In this document: positions 20,312-31,932 of the stretch, one piece after another
How positions within the stretch are numbered: position 1 is the first letter of the stretch
Layout of the letters: every line of letters starts with the position of its first letter
Source: Avena insularis
Lineage: Eukaryota; Streptophyta; Magnoliopsida; Poales; Poaceae
Reading direction: 5' to 3'
Length of the DNA: 64,000 nt
NCBI GenBank assembly: GCA_023614405.1
Contig: CM042690.1
Coordinates: 666,942,802 to 667,006,801 of the forward strand
The notes under the pieces: model-generated
What the model saw: only the letters and a program-made list of their open reading frames with translations
Databases searched by the model: none
What the model was told of the DNA's origin: nothing
Program-made: the position numbers and the translations under genes

Positions 20312-22890
20312 ATGGAAAACAACAAAAAAATTAGAGAGCTTTATAGTATTTATCTTGAGTTAGGACATGAAGTGTTTAAAGAGAAAATTAAAAAACCTAT
20401 GGAACTTTATTTGCATGCTAATAGCAATGTTATTAGTATGAATCTTTTGAACACCTTTGTTACTATTGCTATGGAAACGTCTAAGCTTGGGGAAGTTGGT
20501 TTTTATGAAAATGATCTTTTTAATTCCCCAGCTTTAAAGAAGAAAAATTGCTCTGATGATACTTTATCGCCCATATGTGGTAATTCTAATGATACTTGTG
20601 ATATGTCAAATCCACATACTGAAAGCATCCCTTTTAAAATACCTATAAAAATTGTTGAACGTGTTATGAATAACTGCTATTTTGGAGATGGAACTATCCA
20701 TCCTGATGATCATTTACTCTTTATACATGAATTATGCGAGTTGTTCAAGTGTGCAGGTATTTCAATGAACCAAGTTAAGAGGAAGCTATTCCCTATTTCA
20801 CTTAAGGGCAAAGCAAGGGAGTGGTATGAGCTACTAGATGGTCCTCATCATTTGGAGTGGAAGAAACTTGAATCTCTCTTTTACTCTAAATTTGATCCTC
20901 CTCATGAAATTCATAAAGATAGGAATTACATTTATAATTTTCATCCTCATGATGGAGAAAGTATTGCCCAAGCATGGGGGAGATTGAAGTGACTAATGCT
21001 CAAATGTCCCATTCATGAGCTCCCCAGTAATATTGTTATTAATAATTTATATGCAAGGCTTTCAGGACATTACAAGGACTATCTAGATACTTGTTTAGAG
21101 GGATCCTTCACAAGTAAGGAGTTCAAAGCTAAGTGGGATCTTCTTGAAACAATTCAAAGCAATACCGAAGATTGGGATAACAACAAAGGTAAAGAACCGG
21201 GTATAAACTATGAGTATGATTGCATTAAGTCTTTTGCTAAAACTATTGATTTTCAAGAGCTTAGTGCTAAATATGGTCTTGATACTCAAATTCTTATTGA
21301 TTGTTATAGAACCTTTGCTTCTCATATTAATGCTCCTAAAGAAAAATGGAACATGTATCATGAGCCTTTTAAAGACACTTGCATGGAAAATGTAATTGTT
21401 ATTAATGATAGCAATAAACATGCTCAAACCTCTGAAAGTACTATTTCTTATAAGCATGTTAATTTTTGTGGAATACATAGACCTTGTGAGAATAATCAAA
21501 TTGAAGAACAATATTGTATCACCCACAGGAATGAAAAAACTAGAATGTGGTATAGGGCTTTAAATGATCTTGGTAAAAAAGTTTGTGCCCTTTATCCTTT
21601 CATTTGTGAACTTTGCTTCGAAGTGGGTCATTTCAATTTTCAATGCTCAGGCCATAATAATAGCCCTTCTAATCCAATGAGTACTGCAAGTTTGTATTGT
21701 GATGACATGATCACTCCTAATTAGCATGATGAACTTACATTATTTTTGGGGTGTGAAGAATTATCAAGAAAAACTTCTTTGGTAGATATGAGTGATTTTG
21801 GTATGAATAGTGTCATGCATGGTTGTCATCTTTATTGTGTTGATAATTTCCACACAAATACTTACATACAAAATATTATAAAAGATGAGATCTTACCAAA
21901 ATATGACATGACTAGTATGTGTTTGGTCTTATTAATGAAAAGGAGGAATCCTCCAAAGTTTCTTCTATTGTCTCCAACAATGAACCAGGGTATATGGAGA
22001 AGGTTCCTTTCAAGCCTCTCCCTCCTAAATAGAAGAAGAAAAAGAAGAAAAGGAGGAGTAAAAGGAGAGAGGAAACGGTAATTTCCCCTAAGCATGTTGC
22101 TCCTATTATAGTTTTTGATGAGTCTGAACTCGATGATGTTCCTATGCCTGTTACCTATAGTAGTGATCATGATTGGGAAAAGCACACTACTTTTGATATT
22201 GAAAATCTCTTTGGTACCAATTCTGAAAATGATGATATTAATAAATGCTATACTATTAGTGCTATACATGATCCTTCCAATGATGATATGTTTACAAATG
22301 AACACACTTGGGAAGATAACTATTCTATTACTTATGATGATTCTATACCTCCAATATATGATGATTGCAATGATGAATATGATATTTTCAGTCCACCTAC
22401 TATTGATGAAGAAATTAATTATGATTACAATATGCCTCCTATATTTGATGATTATGGTTATGAAAATAATAATGATAGCTATTTTGTTGAATTTGCTCCC
22501 ACTACAATCAATAAGAATGACTATATTTATGTGGGGAGTATTAATTCTTTTATGAATGTGGCTCATGATAAGAATGTTTCTTGTGATAGTTATATTATTA
22601 CTTTTATTCATGATGCTACTGAAAGTTATTATGAGAGAGGGAAACATGGTTTTATGTGTCTCAACAATATTAAGTTTCCCCTCTTTATGTTGAAAATTTT
22701 GAAGCTGCACTTGTTTTGCTTTCCTATGCTTGTTGCTTTGTACTTTCATGACTATTTTCTTTACAAGATTATTTTACATAGGAAGTGGGTTAGACTTAAA
22801 TGTGTTTTGAATTTGCTTCTTGATGCTCTCTTTTACTTCAATTCATATTTCTTATGTGAGCATCTTCTCAAACTATCATGCCTAACTTAA
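20312..22890 (+). pseudogene. gag: Element B gag-like ORF with acidic C-terminal domain, three lesions
   Basis: ATG 20312 opens a frame to 22081 with stops at 20990-20992 (TGA) and 21722-21724 (TAG). The capsid-type gag helices are at about 20690-20960 (LFPISLKGKAREWYELLDG), and a CCHC zinc knuckle (CELCFEVGHFNFQC, spacing C-2-C-4-H-4-C) follows near 21610. Around 21940 one frame change leads to a Lys/Arg cluster (22031-22075, nuclear-signal-like) and then a 249-codon acidic Asp/Asn/Tyr-rich region (22144-22890). I do not recognise the acidic domain. The same C-terminal region is present in D. The original ORF was probably about 860 codons. The long minus-strand ORF opposite 21862-22749 is a shadow caused by AT-rich codons. 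Confidence 0.8.
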
Positions 22891-25651
22891 AGGCATTAAA
22901 GAAAAGTACTTATTGGGCGATAACCCAAAAGTTTTAGATGAGTCTTGGAAGTTATTACTTCAGTAATAACCGCTCCTTATCCTTTTTATTTGCTTTTTGT
23001 GCCAAGAGTAACCTCTAATGAGAGAGAAGTAATGATTGGGAAAGTTGTTGTCCCGAAACAGATTTCTGTGCTTCACCGTAAAAATTCATGTAAAATCTAT
23101 GTACGTCCTTTTGAGGCATCAATATTTGTGCTTCTGCCCCAGGTTGTTATCTAACTTTCGTTAGTTCAACACTTTTTGATTTGAGCAACAGAATATCTTC
23201 GAAAAAAATCGTCTTTACCTGCTGGTCTGTTTTGACAGATTTCTGCTATTTTCTGCATTTGCTTCTTGTTGGTTCCTTTTTGAGTTCTTTTGGGGAATTG
23301 AGCTTTTTGAGGGAAGTGCTACAGTATCTAGTGTTCTAATGGAAGCTTATTTTGTGTTAGAACTGAACCTTAAGACTTATTTATCTTGAGTACACTAACG
23401 TTGCTAATAAAGATTGTGTGAAATTTTGTATGAAGGAAAAGTTTCAGGTGTATGGAAGGAATGAGTAATGAGATGAAGGATGGACTAAAGCTCAAGCTTG
23501 GGGATGCCACGCGTGTCACCCCAAGAAATATCCAAGAAGTACAAGCGTCAAAGCTTGGGGATGCCCAAGGCATCCCCTTCTTCATCAATAAAAATCCCAG
23601 GTTTCTTCCAAACGCTTCATTTTTATTGTTTCATGCACAGTTGTGTTGTTCTTGGAGCATCTTCTTTTTCGTTTTCATTTTGGTTTTCATTTGCTTTTGT
23701 TTGCTTAGTTTTATGAATAAGTTGGTTGGACCCCCTCTTTCATACATTGGTTTGCAATTAGTTTGGTTTGGTTTGGAAAAGAGCAGGAAAGTTCATGCTT
23801 ATGTGGTAAAAAGAGCTCGTTTTTTACTGTGGCTATGCTTTGTCATGCCGTGCTTGATATTGTTTTGGCTTTATGCTTAGTGTTCTTTGATGTAGCATGA
23901 CTTGTTATAAACAATTGAGATTGCTTAATGTGCCTTGGATGAATCATGTGTTGTTTTAGCATATTAAAGTATAGTATAGTGGTATTCTCCTTTGATGCTT
24001 TATTTGGGTTGACTTGGCACATGCTCACACCATGTTATGACTGTCACAAGTCACCATAGCCTTTATGATCCTTTAGTTTTCAACTTGTAGTATCACTTTA
24101 TGCTTTGATCAATGATGTTTTGTCGCTCTGCATGATTATGGCCATTATTGCTCTCTTAGTTTGTCGCTCCCAGTCTCTTGCTAGCCTGCACAACAAAGTA
24201 TGAGTTCCACTCATGCATCCAACTCCCTAAACCAAGTTATTCCAAAGAGTCCACCATACCTACCTACTAGCTTATGCTATTCCAAGTATATTCATGTTTT
24301 TGTTTACCTTCCAAATTAAACTTGTTATGAGAAAACTAGTGATTAAAGCTCTCACGAACTTGATGGCACACTTTACTTTTCTTTCCCTTAATAAACTATA
24401 ACCATTGTGTCGTTTATGTTGTATATGCTTGCACTTATTTGTTGGGAATTAGCAGAACCATGCTTTCATGGGGATCGCTTTCAACATTGCACTTGGTACT
24501 TGTACCTAGTTGATATCATGCTCTTTTGTATATGGATGTCGTCGGTGTGAAATGAAAGGGGAGCTTGTAAGTCCATGGAGTTATGTATATGTGTTAGAGA
24601 AACACCTGGGCCGCTGGTCTAATCCAAGCTGACATGGTGGAAACCTGCAGCGTAACCATAATGAGCTGTCTATGAAGCATTCTTCTTATAAAAAAAAGAG
24701 TCCTATATTGAAAAAAAAAGAGAAAAGAGAAAAAAAAAGAGATACTATGAAAAGAGGAAAGAGAGAAAAAAGCACCATATTCCCATGGTAAATAAGAAGA
24801 TTGCTGAGATGCTCGTTGTCTGCTTGCCTTGTCCTTTTGATATGGGGATTCTTCCGTATCATCGGGCAAGGGGTATCCCGTTGGGGTTCTCAATGATACA
24901 CATATACTTACGATGACAACAACTTACCGGTGACTAAACTTGAGTAGCATGAGGAGCGACCCTCGTATACAAGGGACATGAGATTTCTGACTTATACTTC
25001 ATCAAGCATGTACACCAAAGTTTGTTCACTTTAACCTTAATCACTTCAAGATGCTTATGATAGGGGCAATGAGAGTTGAAAGCTATAAGTACCATAATTT
25101 TTGGACGCTCTTTATGAGACTTGAATCCCTACTTCCTTTTACAAAAGGCCTTTCTTCCACCATTATATTGAGTCTCCACCTTCTAACTTTATGCACCTAC
25201 TTTGAGAGCATAGTGGCCTTTCTTAGTTCTATGTGCATTGTCCCAAGACTAGTTGATTGATGCATAACTTGATATTGCTTGTTTTAAACTATTGTATCTA
25301 GTCACTCTTATGAACTTTGAAGGTGTCCTATGCATTTATATTTGCTACTCTATTGAGGGACAAGCTGAATACTATTATGCTATATTTTCTTTATGTGAAA
25401 CAAACAAACGTCTTGCAAAGCATTGTTATTCATGAATCTTTTGTTTGTGCCTTTTCATGTTGCATCATAGTTTCTTTGCTTATTGCTAGAACTTTGTCTT
25501 TCATGTTATGATTGAAGTACTATGATCCCAGCTTTGAATGTTTTACAAATACTTTGATCAAGTCTTTGATGGTGCATGTCACCTCAAAAATTATTCTTTA
25601 TTTTTATCACTTACCTACTCGAGGATGAGCAGGAGTTAAGCTTGGGGATGT
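22891..25651 (+). other. Element B 3' non-coding region
   Basis: It is conserved with A and D throughout. It holds the short ORF 23452-23880, a hairpin GGGGATGCC/GGCATCCCC near 23559, an A/G-rich tract at 24690-24775 and the polypurine tract CTTGGGGATGT (25641-25651). No polymerase gene or remnant is seen. Confidence 0.75.
23452..23880 (+). other. Short ORF shared by elements A, B and D (copy in B)
   Basis: It encodes 142 codons from ATG 23452, begins MEGMSNEMKDGL and is co-linear with 14135-14485 (-) and 34831-35085. No domain is recognised. The C-terminal half is rich in Phe/Leu/Trp and could be membrane-embedded if made, but this may be a composition effect. Confidence 0.35.
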
Positions 25652-27049
25652 TGATACATTGCAAATGTATCTATAATTTTTGATGTTCCATGCTTGGTTT
25701 TATCTACTTTCTTATGTTTTGTCCACACTTTGGAGTACTTTTCATATGATTTCTTGGACTAACCTATTAACAAGATGCCACAGTGCCAGTTGCCTGTTTT
25801 CTGCTGTTTTTGGTTCCAGGAAAGTCAGAAAATGAATATTCTCAGAATTGGACGGGACAAAAGCCAAAGTTCCTATTTTACCGGAAGACTCACGGAGCCA
25901 GAATACGAGACGGAGGAGGGCCAAGGCCTGGCCACACACCCCAGGAACGGGCTAGCACCAGGTGGTGTGGGCCCCCTGGCTGACCACCGACCTTGCCTCC
26001 TTCGCCTATATATTCCTCATGAGATAGAAACCCTAAATCATCAAGCCTCTAGCCACGGAAAGTTCTGTAGCGCCGCCGCCAGCGAAGGGGAGATTCAGGG
26101 GACAGAAAGTCTCTGTTTCGGCACCCTGCCGGGACGGGGAAGTGCCCCCGGAGCCATCTCCATCGATCTCCACCACCATCTCCATCACCATTGCTGATTC
26201 CCGTGATGAGGAGGGAGTAGTCTCTCTCGAGGCTAAGGGTTCTACCGGTAGCTATGTGTTCATCTCTCTCTCTATGCATGATCATATTGTGATCATGAGC
26301 TTGTAATCTATAGATCTACCTTTCTACTCAAGTGCTTTAATAGATCTCTGCTCTCCCCATGTGTGTGAAAGTGACAGCGTGCATACCATGGTGGCACTTA
26401 GGCTAGAGATTACAAATACTTGTTATGAGTTATATTTGGAGTTGGATGTCTTTATGAAATTGTGGTGTTTGTTGGACTCATCTAGTGCTCAAGGTGACAG
26501 TGTGGGGTTATCTAGATGGGAAAGATGAACTTTGAGGTGTGCTGTTATAGCCCTACCATCGATTAGAGTGTTCAACCGGAGAGTAGTTAAGAGTAGTATC
26601 ATGAAGAGAAGATATTTATATGAGAGTGTTCACTAGTGAAAGTATGATCCCTAGGCCTTGTTTCTAAGCACTGAAACATCGTTTGCTATTAGATCTGTTA
26701 CATGTTTGCTTGCTTACATCTTTATTTCAGTTTTACTTTAGTCTTTTCCACGCCATCAAGCTATTTTCTATCACCATTACCACTTATCTATACCACTTGT
26801 ATTTCACTATCTCTTCGCCGAACTAGTGCACCTATACACCTGACAAGTGTATTGGGTGTGTTGGGGACACAAGAGGCTTCTTGTATCTTGATTGCAGGGT
26901 TGCTTGAGAGGGAATACCTTTGACCACTTCCTCCCTGAGTTCGATAAACCTTGGGTGATCCACTTAAGGGAAAATTTGCTGATGTTCTACAAACCTCTGT
27001 ACTTGGAGGCCCAACAACTGTCTACAAGAATAGAAGTGCGTAGACATCA
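25652..27049 (+). repeat. Element B 3' LTR
   Basis: It starts TGATACATTG after the polypurine tract and ends GTAGACATCA, followed by ATAGC and the tail of the exonuclease gene. Confidence 0.92.
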
Positions 27050-27099
27050 ATAGCAAGTGGTTGAAGGGGAAGCAAGTCAAGGACGACAATAAGTGGTGA

Positions 27100-27395
27100 T
27101 AAATTATGTGTTTGAACTAGATTAGTTTATAGTTTATTTTGTGTAGTATATATTTTGGGATGTATAGTTCAGTTTGGGATCTAAGCGTTGGAAGGGGAAC
27201 ATGGATCAAACATGCATCTATAGTACAGTTCAGTATCTTCAAATGGCAAACAATGTTGCCCAAAGATATGTTTCCATCATCTTCTGTAATTAATCCTGCA
27301 ATATCTAGTTGTAGTTTCTGGGTGCGAGCGACCATGTTCACGTCCATGCGATCTTGATATATGTCTCACTTAGTATCCGTCTTCTAGCGCCCACG
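27100..27395 (+). other. Sequence downstream of the exonuclease pseudogene
   Basis: This is the probable 3' untranslated and flanking sequence, T-rich just after the stop (27100-27160). No gene is seen. Confidence 0.4.
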
Positions 27396-27878
27396 TGTGT
27401 CGGATCAACCGGAGAATCCTTTGAGATCTTGGGATCAAACTTGGTCTACCATGACCTAAACTAACCAAAATAAGGATAAATGTCCATTAGTAAACCCTCA
27501 CATGTGGACAAATCTAGGTGGTTGATCTGTGGGGCCCATAGTGTAGGGTTTCATTGAAAACCGAGCAGCGAAGCGTCGTAATCCCTCTAGATCTTGCATG
27601 TGCCTATATTATGTACAAATGTGTGATATGTTGTTGATAAAATGTTCACACATATATCGATATGTGTAGCACGAGCTACACTACCCGCGTGCTACACTAC
27701 CCATGTCGGGTCAATCGGAGGGGATCCTTCTTTGAGATCTTGGGCTTAGACTTTGATCTACCATGTTGGTATGACCTAAAACTAACCAAAATAAGGATAA
27801 ACGTTCATTTTTTAACCCTTCATGTGGAGAAATCTCTAGGAGGGTAGATCTGTGGGGGCATGGTCTAGTGTAGGGTTG
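27396..27878 (+). repeat. Duplicated sequence, two direct copies about 300 bp apart
   Basis: Copy 1 (27396-27552) and copy 2 (27702-27878) share the order TTTGAGATCTTGGG, CTACCATG, ACCAAAATAAGGATAAA, TCATGTGGA and GTGTAGGGTT. They are separated by about 150 bp of unrelated sequence. Copy 2 runs directly into the GGAAACGG-rich block. Confidence 0.7.
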
Positions 27879-28520
27879 AAAACGGAAACGGATGGAAACA
27901 TACATTGTTATTTTCGCTTCCTCTTGTGTTGCCAGAATCAAAATGAAACGGAAAACTCCGGAAACAAACACGGAATCGGAAATCATCAGAAATGAATATG
28001 GAAGAGATGCGGGACGGATACGATATGAAAACAGACATTTGTCAGAATATAATAGTGGTGTAATTTCATGGTATGTACACTAAAAATAACATATAACAAA
28101 CAAACAATATGTCAAAACTTCGAAAAGCGACAATTGAACATAAAAGTAACACACATAATTCAAAACTTAGACAAGAACATAAGTTCACATAAATAGTTTT
28201 ACATAAATGCTAAGACACTCACTTGATTAGTCTGTTTCCTATGTCGGTTCCATGTATTACGTAGACCCTTCATATATTCTATGGCTTAGCAAGATCAAGA
28301 GAAATCACTGGCGCAAAGTACTACTTTGTACTATATAGGTCTGATTGGTTATATTTCCGGAAAGTTTTCGTATTTGTTTATCCAGAACTTCCTTACTGTT
28401 TCCATTTCTGCTAGAAATGCCTCCTCTATTTCCTTTTCCGTTTTTGTTTAGAATATTCCATTTCTGTTCCTTTTTCGCAAAATGTCGTTTCCGTTTTTGC
28501 TCTTTGACAAGGGGTAACCT
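27871..28520. mobile_element. Possible hAT-type non-autonomous DNA element
   Basis: The left edge reads TAGGGTTGAAAACGGAAACG and the right edge, reverse-complemented, reads AAAAACGGAAACG after an 11-13 bp tip that does not match. Both sub-terminal regions are rich in GGAAACGG/GGAAAC-type motifs in opposite orientation, as in plant hAT elements. No 8-bp duplication or transposase is seen, so the exact ends are uncertain. Confidence 0.3.
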
Positions 28521-28578
28521 CGGCAATGCCCATGGTGATAGACTTAGCGTTTCACGGGAAAGAGAACACTAGGGATTT

Positions 28579-28869
28579 TGTCAGATGTCAGGCAAACAAG
28601 GGAGTCAAAGTCGCCTGATTACTTGATGAACAACACTATTATAGATCGCTTTGGGTTTTTTCGTACCTCTTAGTAGGCTTCTCCCGTCCTATATATAATT
28701 GGACAGGTCTCAAAGCCGTATACGGACAGGTTACATATGTATGATTACAACACCAATACAATGTCGATTCATATTCCTTTCCTAATACAACTAATACTTT
28801 CATCAGATGCTTCTTGGGCCATCATCTTGAATCTTCATGGGTTGTGAGTCTTTATGCAGCCAGGATAAC
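28579..28869 (-). repeat. Candidate 3' LTR of element C
   Basis: On the minus strand the segment starts TGTTATCC and ends CATCTGACA. It contains a TATA-like ATTATATATAGG near 28690 and a transcript-start-like context. GATTT (28574-28578) could be the target duplication. The 5' LTR is not in the window, so the boundaries are inferred from the ends only. Confidence 0.4.
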
Positions 28870-29878
28870 AAATCATAAGCACCCGAGTAATCATACCCAC
28901 GTAAGTAGCCCCCGAGACTCTACCTGAACCATAGATTCTGGTTGAGTCTCAAAGATATGTTCAGTTTTTCATGTTCTGAGATTTTATGAATTGTTTCTAC
29001 TTTTCTTGTTTTATAGGGATTTGGTACAATAGGCCTGATCCATCCGATGGATCAGGAATCAGTTAATTGCTCCTAGGCAAAAACACTGTAGACCTGCGTC
29101 AAATTCAAGTCCCCATGCCTAAATTCGGAATTATAACTGGCGTAATTTAGTTCGAGCCATTGATGTCTTATCGAATACTGAATCCCAGTTCTATTTTACC
29201 GAGTACCCAACATGTCCATCGGGATTTTTCATCGTATCGCTGCTATAGATATTTTACTAGCAGAGCACATTCTTGTGCGATTACTAGGACACACATGATG
29301 AATCCTGGGGTCTTACCTTCATGTCTTAGAAACGGCATTCGGAGTTTTATCGCGTCGGGTGCGATCCAAGATTTTTTATTGATTTTTTATCAGCTGCCTT
29401 GTTTGGCTACTGGAATTTCTGAAATTTATCAGATTTTTGTTTTAATGATTTTATAGAATCTCTCGATGGGAGTAACCTTTTGAGGATATACCAAAGTAAA
29501 ACTCATAGGTCTGGGTGAAAACTGCTTTAACTCTATTGGGTGCGCACAAGCGCTCTCGATAGGAGTAGCCCCCAAGGCTATGTTCAGATGCCTGTATCTG
29601 GACATAGGCTCCTAATTGTTGTTAGTTTTATCATATAGAGAAATAGAGACCCCCTTATTTATTGATAAAAGTATAAATAAATACTCAGAGTATAAAGAAC
29701 TTATCTTTTATTTATATTCCGAAGCCGAAGATACATTGGCGGATTTCCGCCTGGTCGTTGGCCTAAATATTATGGCTAAGAAGCCAGGCCATAGGCTTTA
29801 TTGTAATTTAAATTGTAAGAGGACCATCTTGCTTGAGGCAAAGAACTAGGTCCCTACAACGAAGGACCTAGGATGCAC
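28870..29878 (-). other. Element C 3' non-coding region
   Basis: It holds repeated GGGGGCTAC-type motifs on the minus strand (near 28909 and 29570), similar to the tandem motif of element T. No coding sequence is supported; small ORFs on the plus strand are not convincing. Confidence 0.5.
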
Positions 29879-30924
29879 TCATCGATTGTGGTAGTTGCAC
29901 AAGTTTTGTTGATATATAGTAGCTCTTTGGAGGGCAGTGTCGCGAGCTTCATCAAGTGCATCAACATCGTCTTCAAGTGCTTCTCTTGATTCTTTATTAT
30001 ATGTAGCTACCCATGTAGATTCATGCAATACTTCGACTAGAAGGACGGCTTCAGCACCGTGAACCAGAAAGAAGGGTGTTTCTTGTGTTGAATTGTTTGG
30101 AGTAGTATGCAAACTCCACAAAATAGATGGTAAATCATCAACCCATGCTCCTTTTGCCCTATCAAGGTGTGCTAGTAATCTTTTCTTGAGGCCAACAGTT
30201 ACTAGGCCATTGGATTTTCCACTTGTCCATTAGTTTGCGGGTGGGCTACTGAGGCGTAGCTTACCTTTATACCCATCTCCTCACAGTATTCCTTGAACTC
30301 ATTGGAAGTAAAATTAGTTCCAGTATCAGTGATGATGCTATTTGGCACGCCGAATTGGAACACTATGGATTTGATAAAGTTCACAGCCGAAGTTCCATCC
30401 TGGCTGGTGATAGGCATTGCTTCAATCCATTTAGTAAATTTGTCAACTGATACTAGCAGAAAGACGTGTCCTCCTAGAGATGATTTGTGAAGTTTAACCA
30501 CCATATTGAGTACCCACTGAGAGAAAGGCCAAGCAAGAGGTATGGAATTTAACTCAGCAGCATGTGTGCCAGGTTTTATTGCGAATCGCTGACATGCCTC
30601 GCATGTTCTGACTATATTCTTGGCATCTTGTACTGTTGTGAACCAATAAAATCCTGCCCTGAACGCTTTGGTGGCAATTCCTCGACTACTAGTATGATGA
30701 CCACATACTCCTTCATATATATCCTTTAGTATAATTTTTCCTTCGTCGGGTGTGACACATCTCTGTAGCACACCCGAAATACTTCTTTTATATAACTCTC
30801 CTTTGATGATTCTAAAGGCTTTTGATCTTCGAGTGATTCGTCGAGCCTCTGTCATGTCTTCAGGGAGTTCTCCCCGAGTCATATATGCTATGTATGGCTG
30901 CATCCATGTAGGCTCTATTATCAT
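29879..30924 (-). pseudogene. int: Element C integrase, inactivated
   Basis: The frame from 30924 holds the zinc-binding domain (GHHTSSRG...RTCEACQRF), then the core. The first catalytic Asp is replaced by Asn (VLNMVVKL where family members read LDMVG), a G-to-A change on the coding strand. The second Asp (IITDTGTNF) and the Glu (NGQVE) are present. At about 30205 the frame shifts and the C-terminal part resumes in another frame (30121-29879, WSLHTTPNNSTQETPFFL). Catalysis would be lost even without the frameshift. Confidence 0.85.
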
Positions 30925-31071
30925 GACCTCATCAATTTCTGGTTCTTCTTGAGGATTTATCCATACTTTTGCTAGCTTGTGGAGCCCCTGAGTCCTTTCG
31001 CGGTTTAATCTTTTTCCCTTTTTTGGGCGTTATGACCTCAGAGACTCTTGTGGCCTTAATAGAGTGCTCAG

Positions 31072-31932
31072 TTATTTCTTCCCAAAAACCTTAGGTGGGA
31101 CTGGTAGGCATAAGGACCCGATGTTTGCGAGATTATTGGCTTCTTCATTGCTTGCTCTTCCTATGTGTGATACTTTGCATCTGTTAAATTGAGCCTCCAT
31201 AATGCTATACAGATCACGGTATGCAATCATGTTGTCACTGATAGCGTCGCACTTGTTCATTGCTTGTTGTGCTACAAGATTAGAATCACCGAATATTTTG
31301 AGGCGAGTTGCACCGCAAGCTTTAGCCATACGCATACCATGCAACAGGGCCTCATACTCAGCTTCATATTGGACGCGTTTGCGAAGCTCATCCGAACTAT
31401 ATATCGCATTTTATCGCCTTGTGGTGATACTAGTATGACTCCTGCCCCTGCTCCTTCCGTTCTTTTTGATCCATCAAAGTGCATTGTCCATGCGCTGGAA
31501 AGGTCTGGCAGGCCTGCACATTGTAGTTCAGTCCATTCAGTGATAAAATTGGCCAGAACTTGTGATTTAATTGCTTTGCACTTCTTGTACGTGATATCTC
31601 GAGGGTAAAGCTCAATGCCCCATAGAGAGACATGTCCAGTTGCTTCTGGATTGTTGTGGATATTGGATAGAGGTGCTTCATTGACCACTATGATTGGGTG
31701 TTCCGAAAAATAGTAGCGCAACTTGTGTTCTATCATAAATACTCTATAAACTAGTTTCGGATAATGCGGGTACCTTTGTTTGGATGGCGATAGGACCTCA
31801 CTCAAGAAATACGCTGGCCTCTGAACACCATGGGTTTTCCCTTCTTTGGGTCATTCTACGATTAGAACTGTGCTGACCACCTGATTAGTGGCAGCAATGT
31901 AAAGAAGTAATGGATCTTTCTTGCGTGGAGAC
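31072..31932 (-). pseudogene. Element C RNase H region, two domains, interrupted
   Basis: From 31932 leftward: the end of the Ty3-type RNase H (YFLSEVLSPSKQRY, then LRYYFSEHPIIVV). The second RNase H follows, with MHFDGSKRTEG, the region equivalent to NNVAEYEAL (frame-shifted here), and IFGDSNLVAQQ with its acidic residue, ending with RASNEEANNLANIG near 31130. A frameshift at about 31340 separates the two reading frames. Element D is inserted just upstream, and the frame continues in 38448-38746. Confidence 0.82.
31928..31932. repeat. Target-site duplication of element D, left copy (GAGAC)
   Basis: It is an exact match to 38448-38452 and sets both ends of D. Confidence 0.92.

Larger units (their letters stand above)
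18766..27049 (+). mobile_element. Element B: non-autonomous Athila-lineage LTR retrotransposon
   Basis: The element is 8.3 kb, with LTRs at 18766-20177 and 25652-27049, primer site 20188-20205 and polypurine tract just before 25652. The internal 5.5 kb holds one long gag-like ORF (20312-22890) and 2.7 kb of conserved non-coding sequence. Protease, RT, RNase H and integrase are absent, so mobilisation must have used another element's enzymes. It sits in the last exon of an exonuclease gene copy. Confidence 0.9.
17934..27099 (+). pseudogene. WRN-like 3'-5' exonuclease domain gene, two exons, split by element B
   Basis: The family removes nucleotides from nucleic acid 3' ends using two metal ions held by DEDD residues. 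Exon 1 runs from ATG 17934 (MDDGKC) to 18196 and contains Exo I, DLEYT, with its Asp at 18093 and Glu at 18099. A GT-AG intron is likely at 18197-18289 (donor GCAG/GTATGT). Exon 2 contains Exo II (ASTDIKND, Asp 18350 and 18362) and Exo III (YAARD, Tyr 18578, Asp 18590). Catalytic codons survive, but TGA at 18524, TAG near 18548 and later stops break the frame. Element B is inserted after 18765; the last 15 codons (SKWLKGKQV...) and the stop lie at 27052-27099. Upstream residues are missing if the gene began under element A. Small 3'-5' exonuclease genes of this kind are multicopy in grasses. Confidence 0.8.

Noticed and set aside
21862..22749. A 295-codon open frame on the minus strand in element B
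   Set aside because: It lies opposite the acidic, AT-rich gag-like ORF; the Ile-rich composition is the antisense of Asp/Asn codons and no domain is visible.
24690..24775. A/G-rich tract as a possible second polypurine tract or microsatellite in B
   Set aside because: It is 0.9 kb from the LTR, a simple-sequence tract also in D but variable in length, and largely missing from A.
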